Below are positions 9,237-19,193 of a stretch of 64,000 nt of DNA, in pieces (the stretch's first letter is position 1; each line of letters starts with the position of its first letter). This stretch comes from Cryptoclostridium sp964637365. GTDB lineage: Bacteria > Bacillota > Dehalobacteriia > UBA7702. Below the pieces are notes generated by a model. That model searched no databases and was not told the DNA's origin. It saw nothing but the letters and a program-made list of their open reading frames with translations. The position numbers and the translations under genes were made by a program. The stretch spans positions 124,001-188,000 of the forward strand of contig CAZWWH010000002.1 of NCBI GenBank assembly GCA_964637365.1, read 5' to 3'.

Positions 9237-11225
9237 TTACTTGTTGATATATTCTAAAAACTCATCTTCCGAGAGGATCTTAATTCCTAATTTTTGCGCT
9301 TTATCCAATTTGGAGCCGGCTTTTTCACCGGCGACCAAATAGTTTAAGTTTTTACTGACACCGCTTAAAATACGGCCGCCTTTTTCTTTTATCATAGTCT
9401 CTGCCTCAGCACGCTTTAGCGTTGGCAAGGTACCGGTAAAAAGGAACGTTTTCCCTTCCAGATGACCTTGGGGCAATGCCGCGGATTCCATGGAAACACC
9501 ATGGGCTTTCAGCTTTTCGATTAATGCGCGATTTTCTTTATTGGTGAAGTAGCGGTAGAGACTATCGGCGATTTTATCGCCGACTTCCTCGATTTCCGCT
9601 AAAGCATCGCCACTATGACTCTCATCAATGATGGATAATAGACGTTTCATAGAACCGATATGGGTGGCGATGTTGGCCGCGGTTACCGCGCCCACATGGC
9701 GAATTCCCAAAGCAAATAACAAACGAGCCAAGCCCGCGCTTTTACTTTTTTCAATGGCGTCCAAAAGATTTTGACTGCTCTTTTCCCCCATTTTTTCCAA
9801 GGGGACGAGCATCTCCATGGTTAAATCGTAAATATCCGAAACGTCGCAAATCAAGGATTTCTGGAGCAATGTTTCCACAATAGAAGGCCCAAAACCCTCA
9901 ATATCCATGGCATTTTTAGAAACAAAATGTTTGATATTCTCTTTGATACGACCAGAGCAGCTTTCGTTGACACAGCGCCACGCCACTTCGCCTTGAAGTT
10001 GCGTGACCTCTCCGCCGCAGACCGGACATTGATGAGGAAAGACGAAAGGTTTGGAATCCGACTTCCGCTTTTCCGGCAGGGAACGAACCACTTCCGGAAT
10101 TACGTCTCCGGCTTTGTGGATTACCACCCGGTCACCGATTCGAATATCCTTTTCTTTTAAATAATCTTCATTGTGCAAGCTTACTTTGCTGATGACGGAA
10201 CCTGCCAAGGTCACAGGTGTAAGAATCCCGAGCGGAGTTAAAGTACCGGTACGCCCCAAGGTAATTCGGATATCCTCCAGGGTCGTTTCGGCTTCTTCCG
10301 GCGGGAATTTATAGGCAATGGAAAACCTTGGTGCCTTGGAGGTATAACCCAATAATTCACGGTCTTTGAAGCTATTGAGCTTTAAAACAAGACCGTCAGT
10401 ATCATAACTCAGGGTTTTTCGCTCTTCCACCTTTTGGTCGATAATACGTTCCAAATCATCCATAGAGCCGATCAGCAGCCTACTGGGGTTCACAAGGAAT
10501 CCTTGGTCTTTGAGAAATTCCAAAGTTTCCTCCTGGGTATCCGGTAAATCGGAATCACCAAAAACAATATCATAGGCAAATACCGCCAGTGGGCGTTTCG
10601 CCGCGATTTTAGGGTCCAACTGGCGTAAAGAGCCGGCGGCGGCATTACGGGGGTTGGCAAACAGAGATTCTCCCGCTTCCTCCCGTTCGGCATTGAGCTT
10701 GATAAAATCTTCTTTGGGCAAAAAAGCCTCGCCACGACAAACAAGATGGCCTTGGTACGGGATTCGGAGTGGAATCGTCCTCACCGTTTTTAGGTTTTCT
10801 GTAATATCCTCACCGATTTTGCCGTCACCTCGAGTAGCGCCACGCACAAAGGTACCGCTTTCATATTCCAATGCAACGGTTAAACCGTCAATTTTCCATT
10901 CTAATACATAAGTTGGATGTTCTACACCAGAACGGATCAAACGATGATGAAAATCCATTAATTCCTGTACCGAAAATGCGTTGCTCAAAGATAGAAGAGG
11001 CCGAATATGTTCCACCGGTACGAAGCGGTCAATGGCACTGCCCCCCACACGTTGTGTCGGGCTATCGCTATGGGCAAATTGAGGATACTGCTGTTCCAGC
11101 TCCTCCAGACGGCGCATGGCTTTATCGTACTCTGCGTCACTGACTAATTCGCGATCCTCCTCGTAATAAGCGATATTCCAGCGATTCAGTTGTTCCGTTA
11201 ATTGCTTGATTTCTTTCTGTATCAT
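9237..11225 (-). CDS. ligA: NAD-dependent DNA ligase
   Basis: This seals nicks in replication and repair using NAD+. Visible are the Ia-like AYY segment, DAEYD, the adenylation motif EWKIDG (lysine nucleophile), the OB fold, the four-cysteine zinc finger (CPVCGG ... CVNESC), helix-hairpin-helix repeats, and a C-terminal BRCT domain starting near GKTFLFTGTL. An upstream in-frame TTG at 11252 would add nine residues and has a close AAGGAAG. I prefer the ATG at 11225 because the distance to the AYY motif then matches well-known ligases such as that of E. coli. It follows pcrA closely; pcrA-ligA is a frequent Firmicutes pair, here placed inside a purine cluster. Confidence 0.96.
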   Translation of the reverse strand: MIQKEIKQLTEQLNRWNIAYYEEDRELVSDAEYDKAMRRLEELEQQYPQFAHSDSPTQRVGGSAIDRFVPVEHIRPLLSLSNAFSVQELMDFHHRLIRSGVEHPTYVLEWKIDGLTVALEYESGTFVRGATRGDGKIGEDITENLKTVRTIPLRIPYQGHLVCRGEAFLPKEDFIKLNAEREEAGESLFANPRNAAAGSLRQLDPKIAAKRPLAVFAYDIVFGDSDLPDTQEETLEFLKDQGFLVNPSRLLIGSMDDLERIIDQKVEERKTLSYDTDGLVLKLNSFKDRELLGYTSKAPRFSIAYKFPPEEAETTLEDIRITLGRTGTLTPLGILTPVTLAGSVISKVSLHNEDYLKEKDIRIGDRVVIHKAGDVIPEVVRSLPEKRKSDSKPFVFPHQCPVCGGEVTQLQGEVAWRCVNESCSGRIKENIKHFVSKNAMDIEGFGPSIVETLLQKSLICDVSDIYDLTMEMLVPLEKMGEKSSQNLLDAIEKSKSAGLARLLFALGIRHVGAVTAANIATHIGSMKRLLSIIDESHSGDALAEIEEVGDKIADSLYRYFTNKENRALIEKLKAHGVSMESAALPQGHLEGKTFLFTGTLPTLKRAEAETMIKEKGGRILSGVSKNLNYLVAGEKAGSKLDKAQKLGIKILSEDEFLEYINK

Positions 11226-11260
11226 TATGCTTTTTAAAGCGGAAAGCCGCAATCTTCCTT

Positions 11261-13387
11261 TTAGTTCAGTTTTTCCAGATTTGCATATTCCAATAAGAAT
11301 TCCTTAATACCAAGATCAGGAAAAGCAATTTTTACCTTACCTTCATCCTGATTCATGGCAATAATAACGCCATCTCCGAATTTTCCATGACGTACCTTAT
11401 TGCCTGTGGCAAATTCGTTAATAGGAGTCGGAGTCACTTCACGTTTTTCAATGACTTTAGGTGCAGCCAAATTCATTTCATTTAAAAAACGGGAAGGTTT
11501 ATTATAAGAAGTACGTCCCCATAGGGTTCTGCGATAAGCCCGCAATATCATTAAGCGATCCATCGCGCGGGTCACACCCACATAACAAAGACGGCGCTCT
11601 TCTTCAATATCCTGTTCACTGCCGGAAAGTACGGAGCGAACATGAGGAAAGATGTTTTCCTCCATTCCCATAAGAAACACTACCGGGAACTCAAGCCCCT
11701 TAGCCATGTGAATCGTCATCAAGGTAAGATATTGTTCATCATCCATACCGTCCAAGTCGGAACTTAAGGAAATCCCCGCCAAGAAATCGGCAAGATTGCC
11801 ACCTTCAGGATTTTCTTTGCTGGAAATATCGTAGTCCCTCGTTACAGTAAGAAATTCCGCCATATTTTCTAAACGGCTCATGTTTTCTACATTATTTTCC
11901 TGTTCCAACATAGCTTTATAGCCGGTGCTGTTCCATATCTCTTCTACTAGCTCTGTGACAGTATGGTCAATGGAAAAAAGCATCAGATGTTTTATTACGT
12001 CAATGAAAACTTGAAGAGACTTTCTGGCTGCAGCTTTAAAGTCGGGATCTGTAATGCCATCCTTCATAAAATCCCAGATGGAAACGGCACGCTCCACGCT
12101 CTTGTCTTCTAATTTTTCCAAGGTAACATTGCCAATGCCACGGCGAGGTTCATTAATAATCCTCAGCAAGCTAATATTATCGCCGGGATTCATTATCAAA
12201 CGCAAATAGGCCATAGTATCTTTGATTTCTTTCCGATCATAAAATTTTTGGCCTCCGAAAACCTTATAGGGAATTTTTCGGCGCATGAGAATATCTTCCA
12301 AAATACGGCTTTGCGCATGAGTCCGATAAAATACCGCAAAATCTTTCAAACCATAGTTTTCTCGTTCCATTAAGTTGCGGATGGAATCTGCAATATAGAT
12401 AGCCTCCGCTTTTTCGTCCGCCAGCATGAGTGATTCCACATCATGCCCATCATCCCTCTCGGAGTATAGATTTTTCTCCAGCCTACTGGTATTGTGACTA
12501 ATGAGATCATTGGCCACCTGGAGAATTTGAGAGGTGGAACGATAATTTTTTTCCAGACGATAGACTTGGGCTTCGGGATAATCCTGATTAAAATTAAGGA
12601 TGTTTTCAATTTTTGCGCCACGGAAAGCATAGATACTCTGATCAGGGTCACCCACCACAAATAGATTGCCGTGCTTCCCCGCTAAAAGACGTAGCAAATA
12701 ATATTGCGCCTCATTGGTATCCTGGTATTCATCAACTAATAGATATTGAAAGCGGTCACGATAACGTTTTAAAACATCGTGACATTGGGTAAATAGCTCT
12801 ACTGTATAAAGAAGCAAATCGTCAAAATCCAAGGCATTGTTAGACTTTAAATTTTTCTCATAGGAAGCGTAAATCTCCGCAACGGTTTCTTCTTTGGCGG
12901 TTAATGCCGTTTCCTCAAAGGCTTCGGGAGAAAGCATTTTATTTTTTGCGTCTCCAATGATATGGAGCACGGCAGCGGGAGTAATTTCATCGCCATCAAT
13001 GCCACGCTGCTTCATGATGGTTTTGACCAGTGAACGCTGATCAGCATCATCATATATTACAAAATCGCGGTCTAGACCAATGGCTTCCCCTTCCATGCGT
13101 AAAATGCGCAGGCAGATTCGATGAAACGTCCCTACCCACAGACCATAGATGTCCTGCCCGATCAGCCTAGCGATACGGCTTTGCATCTCATTAGCGGCTT
13201 TGTTGGTAAAGGTCAGGGCCATAATTTCGCCGGGATGGATATTTCGTTCCTCCATCAAATATGCAATACGGGAGGTTAGAACCCTGGTTTTCCCCGATCC
13301 TGCACCGGCAATGACCAGTACCGGACCGTCATCCGCCATAACAGCACTTCTTTGTTCTTCATTGAGACTTCCTATAAATTCTAACAT
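11261..13387 (-). CDS. pcrA: ATP-dependent DNA helicase PcrA/UvrD
   Basis: This superfamily 1A 3'-5' helicase (708 residues) acts in nucleotide excision repair and replication-fork maintenance. Walker A is AGAGSGKT (K33), Walker B is DEYQDTN, and motif III GDPDQSIYAFRGA, motif V TIHMAKGLEFP and motif VI VGVTRAMDRL are all present. The C-terminus has the KVRHGKFGDG tract of the PcrA Tudor-like domain that contacts RNA polymerase, which separates it from Rep. It is followed after a few bases by ligA and preceded by purD (35 bp). Confidence 0.97.
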   Translation of the reverse strand: MLEFIGSLNEEQRSAVMADDGPVLVIAGAGSGKTRVLTSRIAYLMEERNIHPGEIMALTFTNKAANEMQSRIARLIGQDIYGLWVGTFHRICLRILRMEGEAIGLDRDFVIYDDADQRSLVKTIMKQRGIDGDEITPAAVLHIIGDAKNKMLSPEAFEETALTAKEETVAEIYASYEKNLKSNNALDFDDLLLYTVELFTQCHDVLKRYRDRFQYLLVDEYQDTNEAQYYLLRLLAGKHGNLFVVGDPDQSIYAFRGAKIENILNFNQDYPEAQVYRLEKNYRSTSQILQVANDLISHNTSRLEKNLYSERDDGHDVESLMLADEKAEAIYIADSIRNLMERENYGLKDFAVFYRTHAQSRILEDILMRRKIPYKVFGGQKFYDRKEIKDTMAYLRLIMNPGDNISLLRIINEPRRGIGNVTLEKLEDKSVERAVSIWDFMKDGITDPDFKAAARKSLQVFIDVIKHLMLFSIDHTVTELVEEIWNSTGYKAMLEQENNVENMSRLENMAEFLTVTRDYDISSKENPEGGNLADFLAGISLSSDLDGMDDEQYLTLMTIHMAKGLEFPVVFLMGMEENIFPHVRSVLSGSEQDIEEERRLCYVGVTRAMDRLMILRAYRRTLWGRTSYNKPSRFLNEMNLAAPKVIEKREVTPTPINEFATGNKVRHGKFGDGVIIAMNQDEGKVKIAFPDLGIKEFLLEYANLEKLN

Positions 13388-13422
13388 AATTGCTCCTTCG
13401 TTGTGATGTGCCTACTATTGTC

Positions 13423-14685
13423 TTACTTAAATGCTTTTGCGCCAATATCTTTGCGGAAATGACATCCTTCGAAATTGATTTTGGCAACTCTTTCATAGGC
13501 AAGGTCGATGGCTGTACGCAAATCATCACATAAAGCGGTAACGCCGAGCACACGGCCGCCATTGGTATAAAACATACCGTCTTTTTTCACAGTGCCGGCA
13601 TGAAATACAAAGGTATCTGCCACTTCATCGTCAAGGCCATGAATGGCATCACCCTTGACAGGATTTTCCGGATACCCTTTGGCTGCCATAACCACACAAG
13701 CCGCAGACTGTTTTTTCCATTTGATTTCAATTTTATCTAAAGTACCTTGGTTGATGGCTTCAACAATGGTGATGATATCACTGTCCAGCAAAGGAAGAAC
13801 CGCCTGGGTTTCGGGGTCTCCAAAGCGGGCGTTGAATTCCAAAACTTGGACGCCTTTACTCCCCACCATGAGACCGGCATATAACACTCCGCGATAAGGC
13901 TTCCCTTCCTTGGCCATCGCTGCCACCAAAGGCTTCATCACTTTTTCCATGGCTTCTTCCATAACAGCGGGAGCGCCAATGGGAGCAGGGGCATATGCTC
14001 CCATGCCACCGGTATTGGGACCCATATCATTGTCAAAAATTCGTTTATGATCCTGAGAAGGCACCATGGGAATGATGTTTTTCCCATCGGTAAAACCGAG
14101 TAAGCTCAGTTCCTCCCCATCAAGAAATTCTTCAATTACGATTTGAGAACCACTATCGCCGAAAACCTTATCTTCCATCATGCTGCGTACAGCATTTTGT
14201 GCTTCTTCCTTGGTTTGGGCAATGATTACCCCCTTCCCCGCTGCCAAACCATCGGCCTTAACAACCGTAGGATAAGCTGCGGTTTCCAGATAATCAAGGG
14301 CGGCTTCGCTGTCAATAAACACTTCATAATCCCCGGTAGGAATGCCATATTTTTTCATAATCCCTTTGGAAAAGGCCTTACTGCCTTCTAATTCCGCAGC
14401 ATCTTTCTGAGGGCCCAAAACCATAATGCCCTGATCCATCAAAGCATCGGCCATTCCCAAAAGCAACGGCACTTCAGGACCGATGAAAACCATATCAATT
14501 TTTTCTTTGACAGCAAAGTCCACAATCTTGTCGACTTCAGCCACTTTGTAGGGTACACATTCCGCAATGGCAGACATCCCATCGCTGCCGGGAGCAGCAT
14601 AAAGTTTTTCTAAACGGGGACTTTCATTGATTTTTGCAGCGATAGCGTGCTCTCTTCCGCCGCTGCCAACGACTAACACTTTCAT
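13423..14685 (-). CDS. purD: Phosphoribosylamine-glycine ligase (GAR synthetase)
   Basis: This catalyses the second purine step: phosphoribosylamine, glycine and ATP give GAR. The 420-residue length is normal. Features seen are the N-terminal VVGSGGREHAIA loop, the ATP-grasp lysine region TVVKADGLAAGKGV, and the metal site LEFNARFGDPETQ. AGAGGT lies before the ATG. A 66-bp gap containing an imperfect hairpin separates it from purN upstream. Confidence 0.97.
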   Translation of the reverse strand: MKVLVVGSGGREHAIAAKINESPRLEKLYAAPGSDGMSAIAECVPYKVAEVDKIVDFAVKEKIDMVFIGPEVPLLLGMADALMDQGIMVLGPQKDAAELEGSKAFSKGIMKKYGIPTGDYEVFIDSEAALDYLETAAYPTVVKADGLAAGKGVIIAQTKEEAQNAVRSMMEDKVFGDSGSQIVIEEFLDGEELSLLGFTDGKNIIPMVPSQDHKRIFDNDMGPNTGGMGAYAPAPIGAPAVMEEAMEKVMKPLVAAMAKEGKPYRGVLYAGLMVGSKGVQVLEFNARFGDPETQAVLPLLDSDIITIVEAINQGTLDKIEIKWKKQSAACVVMAAKGYPENPVKGDAIHGLDDEVADTFVFHAGTVKKDGMFYTNGGRVLGVTALCDDLRTAIDLAYERVAKINFEGCHFRKDIGAKAFK

Positions 14686-14700
14686 ATTAATACCTCTGAT

Positions 14701-14746
14701 ATGCGTGGCGGCAATGGCAGAAAAACCTCCACCATTGCCCGCGCAT
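14701..14746 (-). repeat. Imperfect hairpin between purN and purD
   Basis: An 8-bp perfect stem (GGCAATGG / CCATTGCC) is extended by an outer ATGCG / CGCAT pairing across small internal loops. There is no T-tract on the transcribed strand, so it is more likely an mRNA-stability or processing element than a terminator. Confidence 0.5.
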
Positions 14747-14751
14747 CATTT

Positions 14752-15309
14752 TTATTCTTGCTCTGCCAGCATCTTAACGACTGCCGGATATAATTTATGT
14801 TCCTCTACCAATATTCTGGCAGAAAGGGTATCTTCAGTATCATCCTCCAAAACTGGCACCGCTTTTTGGGCTATGATCTTCCCAGTATCCATACCTTCAT
14901 CCACATAATGAACAGTACAGCCGGTAATTTTTACACCATATTCCAGGGCTTGGCGCTGACCGTGCAGTCCGGGGAAAGACGGCAATAAGGCAGGATGAAT
15001 ATTAATAATCCTTTGAGGAAACATGGATACAAATTCCGGTGGCACGATGCGCATATATCCTGCCAACAATACATAATCGGGAGCATAGGATTGCACGGTT
15101 CCCAAAAGCCAGTCTTTATATTCATCGGATTTAGCATTGCCATAAACAGCCTCGATTCCTGCCTCTCTGGCAATTTCCAGTGCATTAGCGTTGTGGTTAT
15201 CGGAAATCACAGCTACGATCTCACCGTTAATGTTTCCTTTTTGAACTTCTTCGAGAATGGCTTGAAAATTTGATCCTCTACCCGAAGCTAAAACTACAAA
15301 GCGTTTCAT
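14752..15309 (-). CDS. purN: Phosphoribosylglycinamide formyltransferase (folate-dependent GAR transformylase)
   Basis: This transfers a formyl group from 10-formyl-THF to GAR. The 185-residue protein has the N-terminal LASGRGSNFQAI phosphate loop, the catalytic NIHPALLP segment, and the aspartate region HYVDEGMDTG. The ATG overlaps the purM stop (ATGA), so the two are translationally coupled. The use of PurN rather than PurT implies a folate one-carbon supply. Confidence 0.97.
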   Translation of the reverse strand: MKRFVVLASGRGSNFQAILEEVQKGNINGEIVAVISDNHNANALEIAREAGIEAVYGNAKSDEYKDWLLGTVQSYAPDYVLLAGYMRIVPPEFVSMFPQRIINIHPALLPSFPGLHGQRQALEYGVKITGCTVHYVDEGMDTGKIIAQKAVPVLEDDTEDTLSARILVEEHKLYPAVVKMLAEQE

Positions 15310-16331
15310 ATATTAACTCCCATGATTTCGGTTTTTCCTTCCCCGGCTTCCAAATAACCAATTTGGAAGAACGCAGGATTTTGTTCCTGAATTTCCCAGG
15401 CAGTGTCCTGATCAGTAATAACAATATAGCCAATACCCATATTGAATACGCGGTGCATTTCCACATCGTCAACGTTACCGATTCTCTGGAGATATTCAAA
15501 AATCGGGGGTTTCAACCATGCCACATCAATAACAGCGTTGAGATCCTTGCGAATGCTCCGAGGGATATTCTCAACAAGGCCACCGCCGGTAATGTGGCAC
15601 ATCCCATGAATATCAAAACGATCCAATAATGGAAGAATTTCCTCTACATAGATTTTGGTAGGACGGAGAAGTTCTTCCCCCAAAGTACATCCCAATTCTT
15701 CAATATAGTTATTCACGGAAAGATGCGCTGTATCGAAAACCAATTTCCGCACCAGAGAAAAACCATTGGAGTGAACCCCGGTGGAAGGCAGCGCCAACAT
15801 GACGTCGCCTTTTTCTGTACGGCTACCGTCAATAATTTTATCCTTATTGACAACACCAACGGCAAAACCGGCAATGTCATATTCATCTTCGCCGTAAAAA
15901 TCCGGCATTTCCGCCGTTTCACCGCCAATTAAAGCAGCACGGCTCTGGCGGCAGCCATCGGCAACACCCTTAACGATATCGGCAATTTTTTGCGGGTCAA
16001 GTTTTCCTGTGGCCAAATAATCAAGGAAAAACAGCGGGGTAGCCCCCTGCACCAAAATATCGTTAACACACATGGCCACGGCATCAATACCGATGGTATC
16101 ATGACGATCCATCATCATGGCAATACGCAGTTTTGTACCGACTCCGTCAGTGCCGGACACAAGAACGGGTTCCGGAAATTTTTCGGTATCCAACTGAAAC
16201 AAGCCACCGAAACTCCCAATATCTGTAAGGACGCCTTTTTGGAAGGTGGATTTTACGTGGTCGCGCATGAGCTCCACGGCTTCCGTGCCTTTTTCAATAT
16301 CAACACCGGCATCTTTATAACTTACGCCCAT
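15306..16331 (-). CDS. purM: Phosphoribosylformylglycinamidine cyclo-ligase (AIR synthetase)
   Basis: This closes FGAM to AIR with ATP. The 341-residue protein starts MGVSYKDAGVDIEKG and has the conserved SGTDGVGTKLRIA segment, CVNDILVQGA, GGETAEMPDFY and ITGGGLVENIPR. These belong to the PurM/PurL superfamily fold. It lies 30 bp after purC and overlaps purN by 4 bp. Confidence 0.97.
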   Translation of the reverse strand: MGVSYKDAGVDIEKGTEAVELMRDHVKSTFQKGVLTDIGSFGGLFQLDTEKFPEPVLVSGTDGVGTKLRIAMMMDRHDTIGIDAVAMCVNDILVQGATPLFFLDYLATGKLDPQKIADIVKGVADGCRQSRAALIGGETAEMPDFYGEDEYDIAGFAVGVVNKDKIIDGSRTEKGDVMLALPSTGVHSNGFSLVRKLVFDTAHLSVNNYIEELGCTLGEELLRPTKIYVEEILPLLDRFDIHGMCHITGGGLVENIPRSIRKDLNAVIDVAWLKPPIFEYLQRIGNVDDVEMHRVFNMGIGYIVITDQDTAWEIQEQNPAFFQIGYLEAGEGKTEIMGVNI

Positions 16332-16361
16332 TTGATTCTCCTTTTTTAATTCGATGAAATC

Positions 16362-17069
16362 TTATTCGCTGAGACGTTTGAGAATTTCACGGTAAGCATC
16401 TTCCACATTCCCCAAGTCTCTTCTAAAGCGGTCTTTATCCAATTTTTCATTGGTTTCGCTGTCCCAGAAACGACAGGTATCAGGAGAAATTTCATCGCTT
16501 AAAAGAACTTTACCATGGAAAAGTCCGAATTCTAATTTGAAATCAACTAGCTTCACTTTGCGTTTGGCAAGATATTCTTTCAAAACATCATTTACCTTTA
16601 AGGTGATATCTGTAATTTCCGCCATCTGCTCTTTGGTGGCCAAGCCCAAAGCGGCAATATGATAATCGTTAATCATGGGATCGCCCAATTCATCGGATTT
16701 ATAGCAGAATTCAACGACCGTACTTTTTAAAGGAGTACCCTCAGGTAAACCAAGACGTTTGGCCATACCACCAGCAGCAATATTGCGAACAATGACCTCT
16801 ACCATAATAATGTCACTGCGCTTTACCAACTGTTCCGTGTCGGAAATCTTTTCAATAAAATGATTTTCAATGCCATGTTCCTTCAGCATGGTAAAGAAAA
16901 TTGAAGAAATAGCGTTATTCAATTCGCCTTTTCCCATGATGGTGCCTTTCTTTTTACCATCAAAAGCAGTAGCGTCATCCTTATATTCGATCCAGATAAT
17001 GTCAGGATCATCGGTCAAAAACATTTTCTTTGCTTTTCCTTCGTAAAGCATGTCCATTTTTTTTGCCAT
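16362..17069 (-). CDS. purC: Phosphoribosylaminoimidazole-succinocarboxamide synthase (SAICAR synthetase)
   Basis: This joins CAIR and aspartate with ATP. The family start LYEGKAKKM is followed by IEYKDDATAFDGKK, VEVIVRNIAAGG and LVDFKLEFG, and the ending LSDEISPDTCRFWD. A longer in-frame reading to 17114 is possible but overlaps purB; the ATG at 17069 has AAGGAGG 7 bases upstream and gives the usual 235 residues. Confidence 0.96.
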   Translation of the reverse strand: MAKKMDMLYEGKAKKMFLTDDPDIIWIEYKDDATAFDGKKKGTIMGKGELNNAISSIFFTMLKEHGIENHFIEKISDTEQLVKRSDIIMVEVIVRNIAAGGMAKRLGLPEGTPLKSTVVEFCYKSDELGDPMINDYHIAALGLATKEQMAEITDITLKVNDVLKEYLAKRKVKLVDFKLEFGLFHGKVLLSDEISPDTCRFWDSETNEKLDKDRFRRDLGNVEDAYREILKRLSE

Positions 17070-17082
17070 GACAAGTTCCTCC

Positions 17083-18375
17083 TTAAAGTCCAATGCGTTC
17101 AAAGATATAATCAATATTTTTTAGATGATAATTATAATCAAAAATGCCTTCAATTTCTTCTTTGGAGAGGTATTTAGCGATATCTTTGTCTTCGGATACA
17201 AGATATTCAAAATCGGTTTTGGTATCCCAAGCATAGAGGGCATTTCTCTGCACCCATTCATATGCTTTTTCACGGAGCATTCCTTTGTCAATAAGAGCCA
17301 GCATGACTCTCTGAGAGAAGACGAGTCCCAAAGTTTTTTCAAGATTTGACTTCATATTATCTTCATGCACCACAATATGGCTCATGATACGAATCATGAG
17401 ATGAAGCATATAGTCGAGCAACAGACAAGAGTCGGGCAAAATGATGCGTTCCACTGAGGAATGAGTAATGTCTCTTTCATGCCATAATGCTACATTTTCC
17501 AGCGAGGCCATAGCATTGCCGCGAAGTACGCGGGAAAGTCCCGCCACACGTTCAGCAGTGATGGGATTCTTTTTATGGGGCATTGCGGAAGAACCTTTTT
17601 GACCTTTTTCGAAGGATTCTTCAGCTTCCAAAATATCAGTACGTTGCAGGTTGCGAATTTCGGTGGCAAATTTCTCAAGACTTGCACCAAAGACTGCGAT
17701 GGTAGACAGGAAATCAGCATGGCGGTCGCGCTGAATTACCTGGGTGGAGACGGGTTCCGGTTTTAACCCCAAACGGGCACAGACCTTTTCTTCTACTCTG
17801 GGATCTATATTGGCGAAGGTCCCCACAGCGCCGGAAATCATTCCAACTGCCACGGTGTCTTTGGCTGCCATAAGACGCTCTATATTACGATCCATTTCCA
17901 TGGTCCACAGAGCCATTTTCAAACCAAAGGTAACGGGTTCCGCATGAATCCCATGGGTGCGACCGGTCATAATCGTATATTTATGTTTTTTGGCAAGGTC
18001 AGCTAAGATATCCCGAAGTTTCCGGGCTTTGGCCAATAATAAGTCGGCACTGTCTCTCATTTGGAGCCCTAAAGCAGTGTCGAGAACGTCGGAGGAAGTC
18101 ATTCCCATATGGATATACTTTGAATCTTCGCCAACATTTTCACCAACACAGGTCAAAAAGGCAATCACATCATGCTTTACCACTGCTTCAATTTCCGCAA
18201 TTCGATCCACATTAAAAGCGGCTTTTGCACGAATGTTTTTAGCGGCTTCTTGAGGGATATACCCCAACTCCGCCATGGCTTCCGAGGCACAGATTTCGAC
18301 TTCCATCATTTGCTGGAAACGATTTTCGTGTTCCCAGATCGCTTGCATCTCAGGCAGGCTATAACGACTGATCAT
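17083..18375 (-). CDS. purB: Adenylosuccinate lyase
   Basis: This cleaves SAICAR to AICAR and adenylosuccinate to AMP. The 430-residue protein of the fumarase/aspartase superfamily has MTSSDVLDTA, GRTHGIHAEP (general acid histidine) and the flexible signature loop GSSAMPHKKNP. It lies 12 bp after purE. AICAR made here must go on to the transformylase encoded at 56062-57237. Confidence 0.97.
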   Translation of the reverse strand: MISRYSLPEMQAIWEHENRFQQMMEVEICASEAMAELGYIPQEAAKNIRAKAAFNVDRIAEIEAVVKHDVIAFLTCVGENVGEDSKYIHMGMTSSDVLDTALGLQMRDSADLLLAKARKLRDILADLAKKHKYTIMTGRTHGIHAEPVTFGLKMALWTMEMDRNIERLMAAKDTVAVGMISGAVGTFANIDPRVEEKVCARLGLKPEPVSTQVIQRDRHADFLSTIAVFGASLEKFATEIRNLQRTDILEAEESFEKGQKGSSAMPHKKNPITAERVAGLSRVLRGNAMASLENVALWHERDITHSSVERIILPDSCLLLDYMLHLMIRIMSHIVVHEDNMKSNLEKTLGLVFSQRVMLALIDKGMLREKAYEWVQRNALYAWDTKTDFEYLVSEDKDIAKYLSKEEIEGIFDYNYHLKNIDYIFERIGL

Positions 18376-18387
18376 ATTCGATTCTCC

Positions 18388-18912
18388 TTATTTTTTCATC
18401 TGTTCCAAATATTCCTTCACAGTCATTGACTGTAATTTTGCATCCTTGGCTTTGACCCCTTCCGCCATGGTTTGCCGGTAAGAGGAAATTTTTTCACGCA
18501 ATGAAGTATCTTTTACCGAAAGAATCTGCGCAGCCAAGATTCCAGCATTCTTAGCGCCGCCCACTGCTACGGTAGCAACAGGAATCCCCGGTGGCATTTG
18601 AACGGTGGACAAGAGAGAGTCCATGCCTCCCATAATATTAGTAGCAATCGGTACCCCAATAACAGGCAGCGCCGTAGCGGAAGCCACAACCCCTGCCAGA
18701 TGTGCAGCGCCACCAGCAGCGGCAATAAACACTTCCACACCATTCTTTTCGCCTTGTGCGACGATTTGATGGGTCTTTTCCGGTGTACGATGTGCCGACG
18801 TTACGTGGATTCCAAAAGGAATTTCCAGTTCTTCTAAAATCTGAGCAGCCGCTACCATTTGCGGCAAATCAGAGTCACTGCCCATAACAATGATCACCCG
18901 TGGATTTCCCAT
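18388..18912 (-). CDS. purE: N5-carboxyaminoimidazole ribonucleotide mutase
   Basis: This is a small (174 residues) class PurE protein with the VIIVMGSDSDLP start and SAHRTPE loop, then AAAGGAAHLAG. It forms CAIR from AIR-derived N5-CAIR; no purK is seen in the window, so either purK lies elsewhere or a different carboxylation route is used. The start at 18912 has GGAGG at the right distance; the longer frame to 18945 has none. It is the first gene of the purine cluster. Confidence 0.95.
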   Translation of the reverse strand: MGNPRVIIVMGSDSDLPQMVAAAQILEELEIPFGIHVTSAHRTPEKTHQIVAQGEKNGVEVFIAAAGGAAHLAGVVASATALPVIGVPIATNIMGGMDSLLSTVQMPPGIPVATVAVGGAKNAGILAAQILSVKDTSLREKISSYRQTMAEGVKAKDAKLQSMTVKEYLEQMKK

Positions 18913-18969
18913 TTCATACCTCCAGAAATCATTAGAATATGACAATTTTTTATAAAACCATATTAAATA

Positions 18970-18998
18970 ATTTTATCAGATAGCTGTTTTCAAGTCAA
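18970..18998 (-). promoter_or_regulatory. Sigma-A-type promoter for the purine cluster
   Basis: On the minus strand the -35 is TTGACT, then 17 bp, then TAAAAT preceded by TGA (extended -10). It would start transcription near 18963, about 50 nt before purE. The short leader shows no purine riboswitch core or terminator. Confidence 0.7.
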
Positions 18999-19164
18999 GA
19001 AAACTGCACTTTTGTCAAAACTAAATTTTATCAATGCAATCTTTCCCAACTTTATTTTAATACCTTTTATCATAGATTACAATCAAAAATTTATAAGAGA
19101 TTATCACAATTTTCTTTATAATGGACAAAGCTAGTTTTTTAGCAAAGAAATTTACAATATATGC
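18999..19164. other. AT-rich divergent intergenic region
   Basis: This very AT-rich stretch lies between the promoter of purE and that of the amino-acid transporter. No gene or clear structured RNA was found. It may hold operator sites for either side, but none can be assigned. Confidence 0.5.
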
Positions 19165-19193
19165 TTTACAAATTTAGCTTGATAAAGTATAAT
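19165..19193 (+). promoter_or_regulatory. Sigma-A-type promoter for the amino-acid ABC transporter
   Basis: TTTACA, a 17-bp spacer and TATAAT lie about 40 bp before the binding-protein ATG. The match is close to consensus. Confidence 0.75.
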
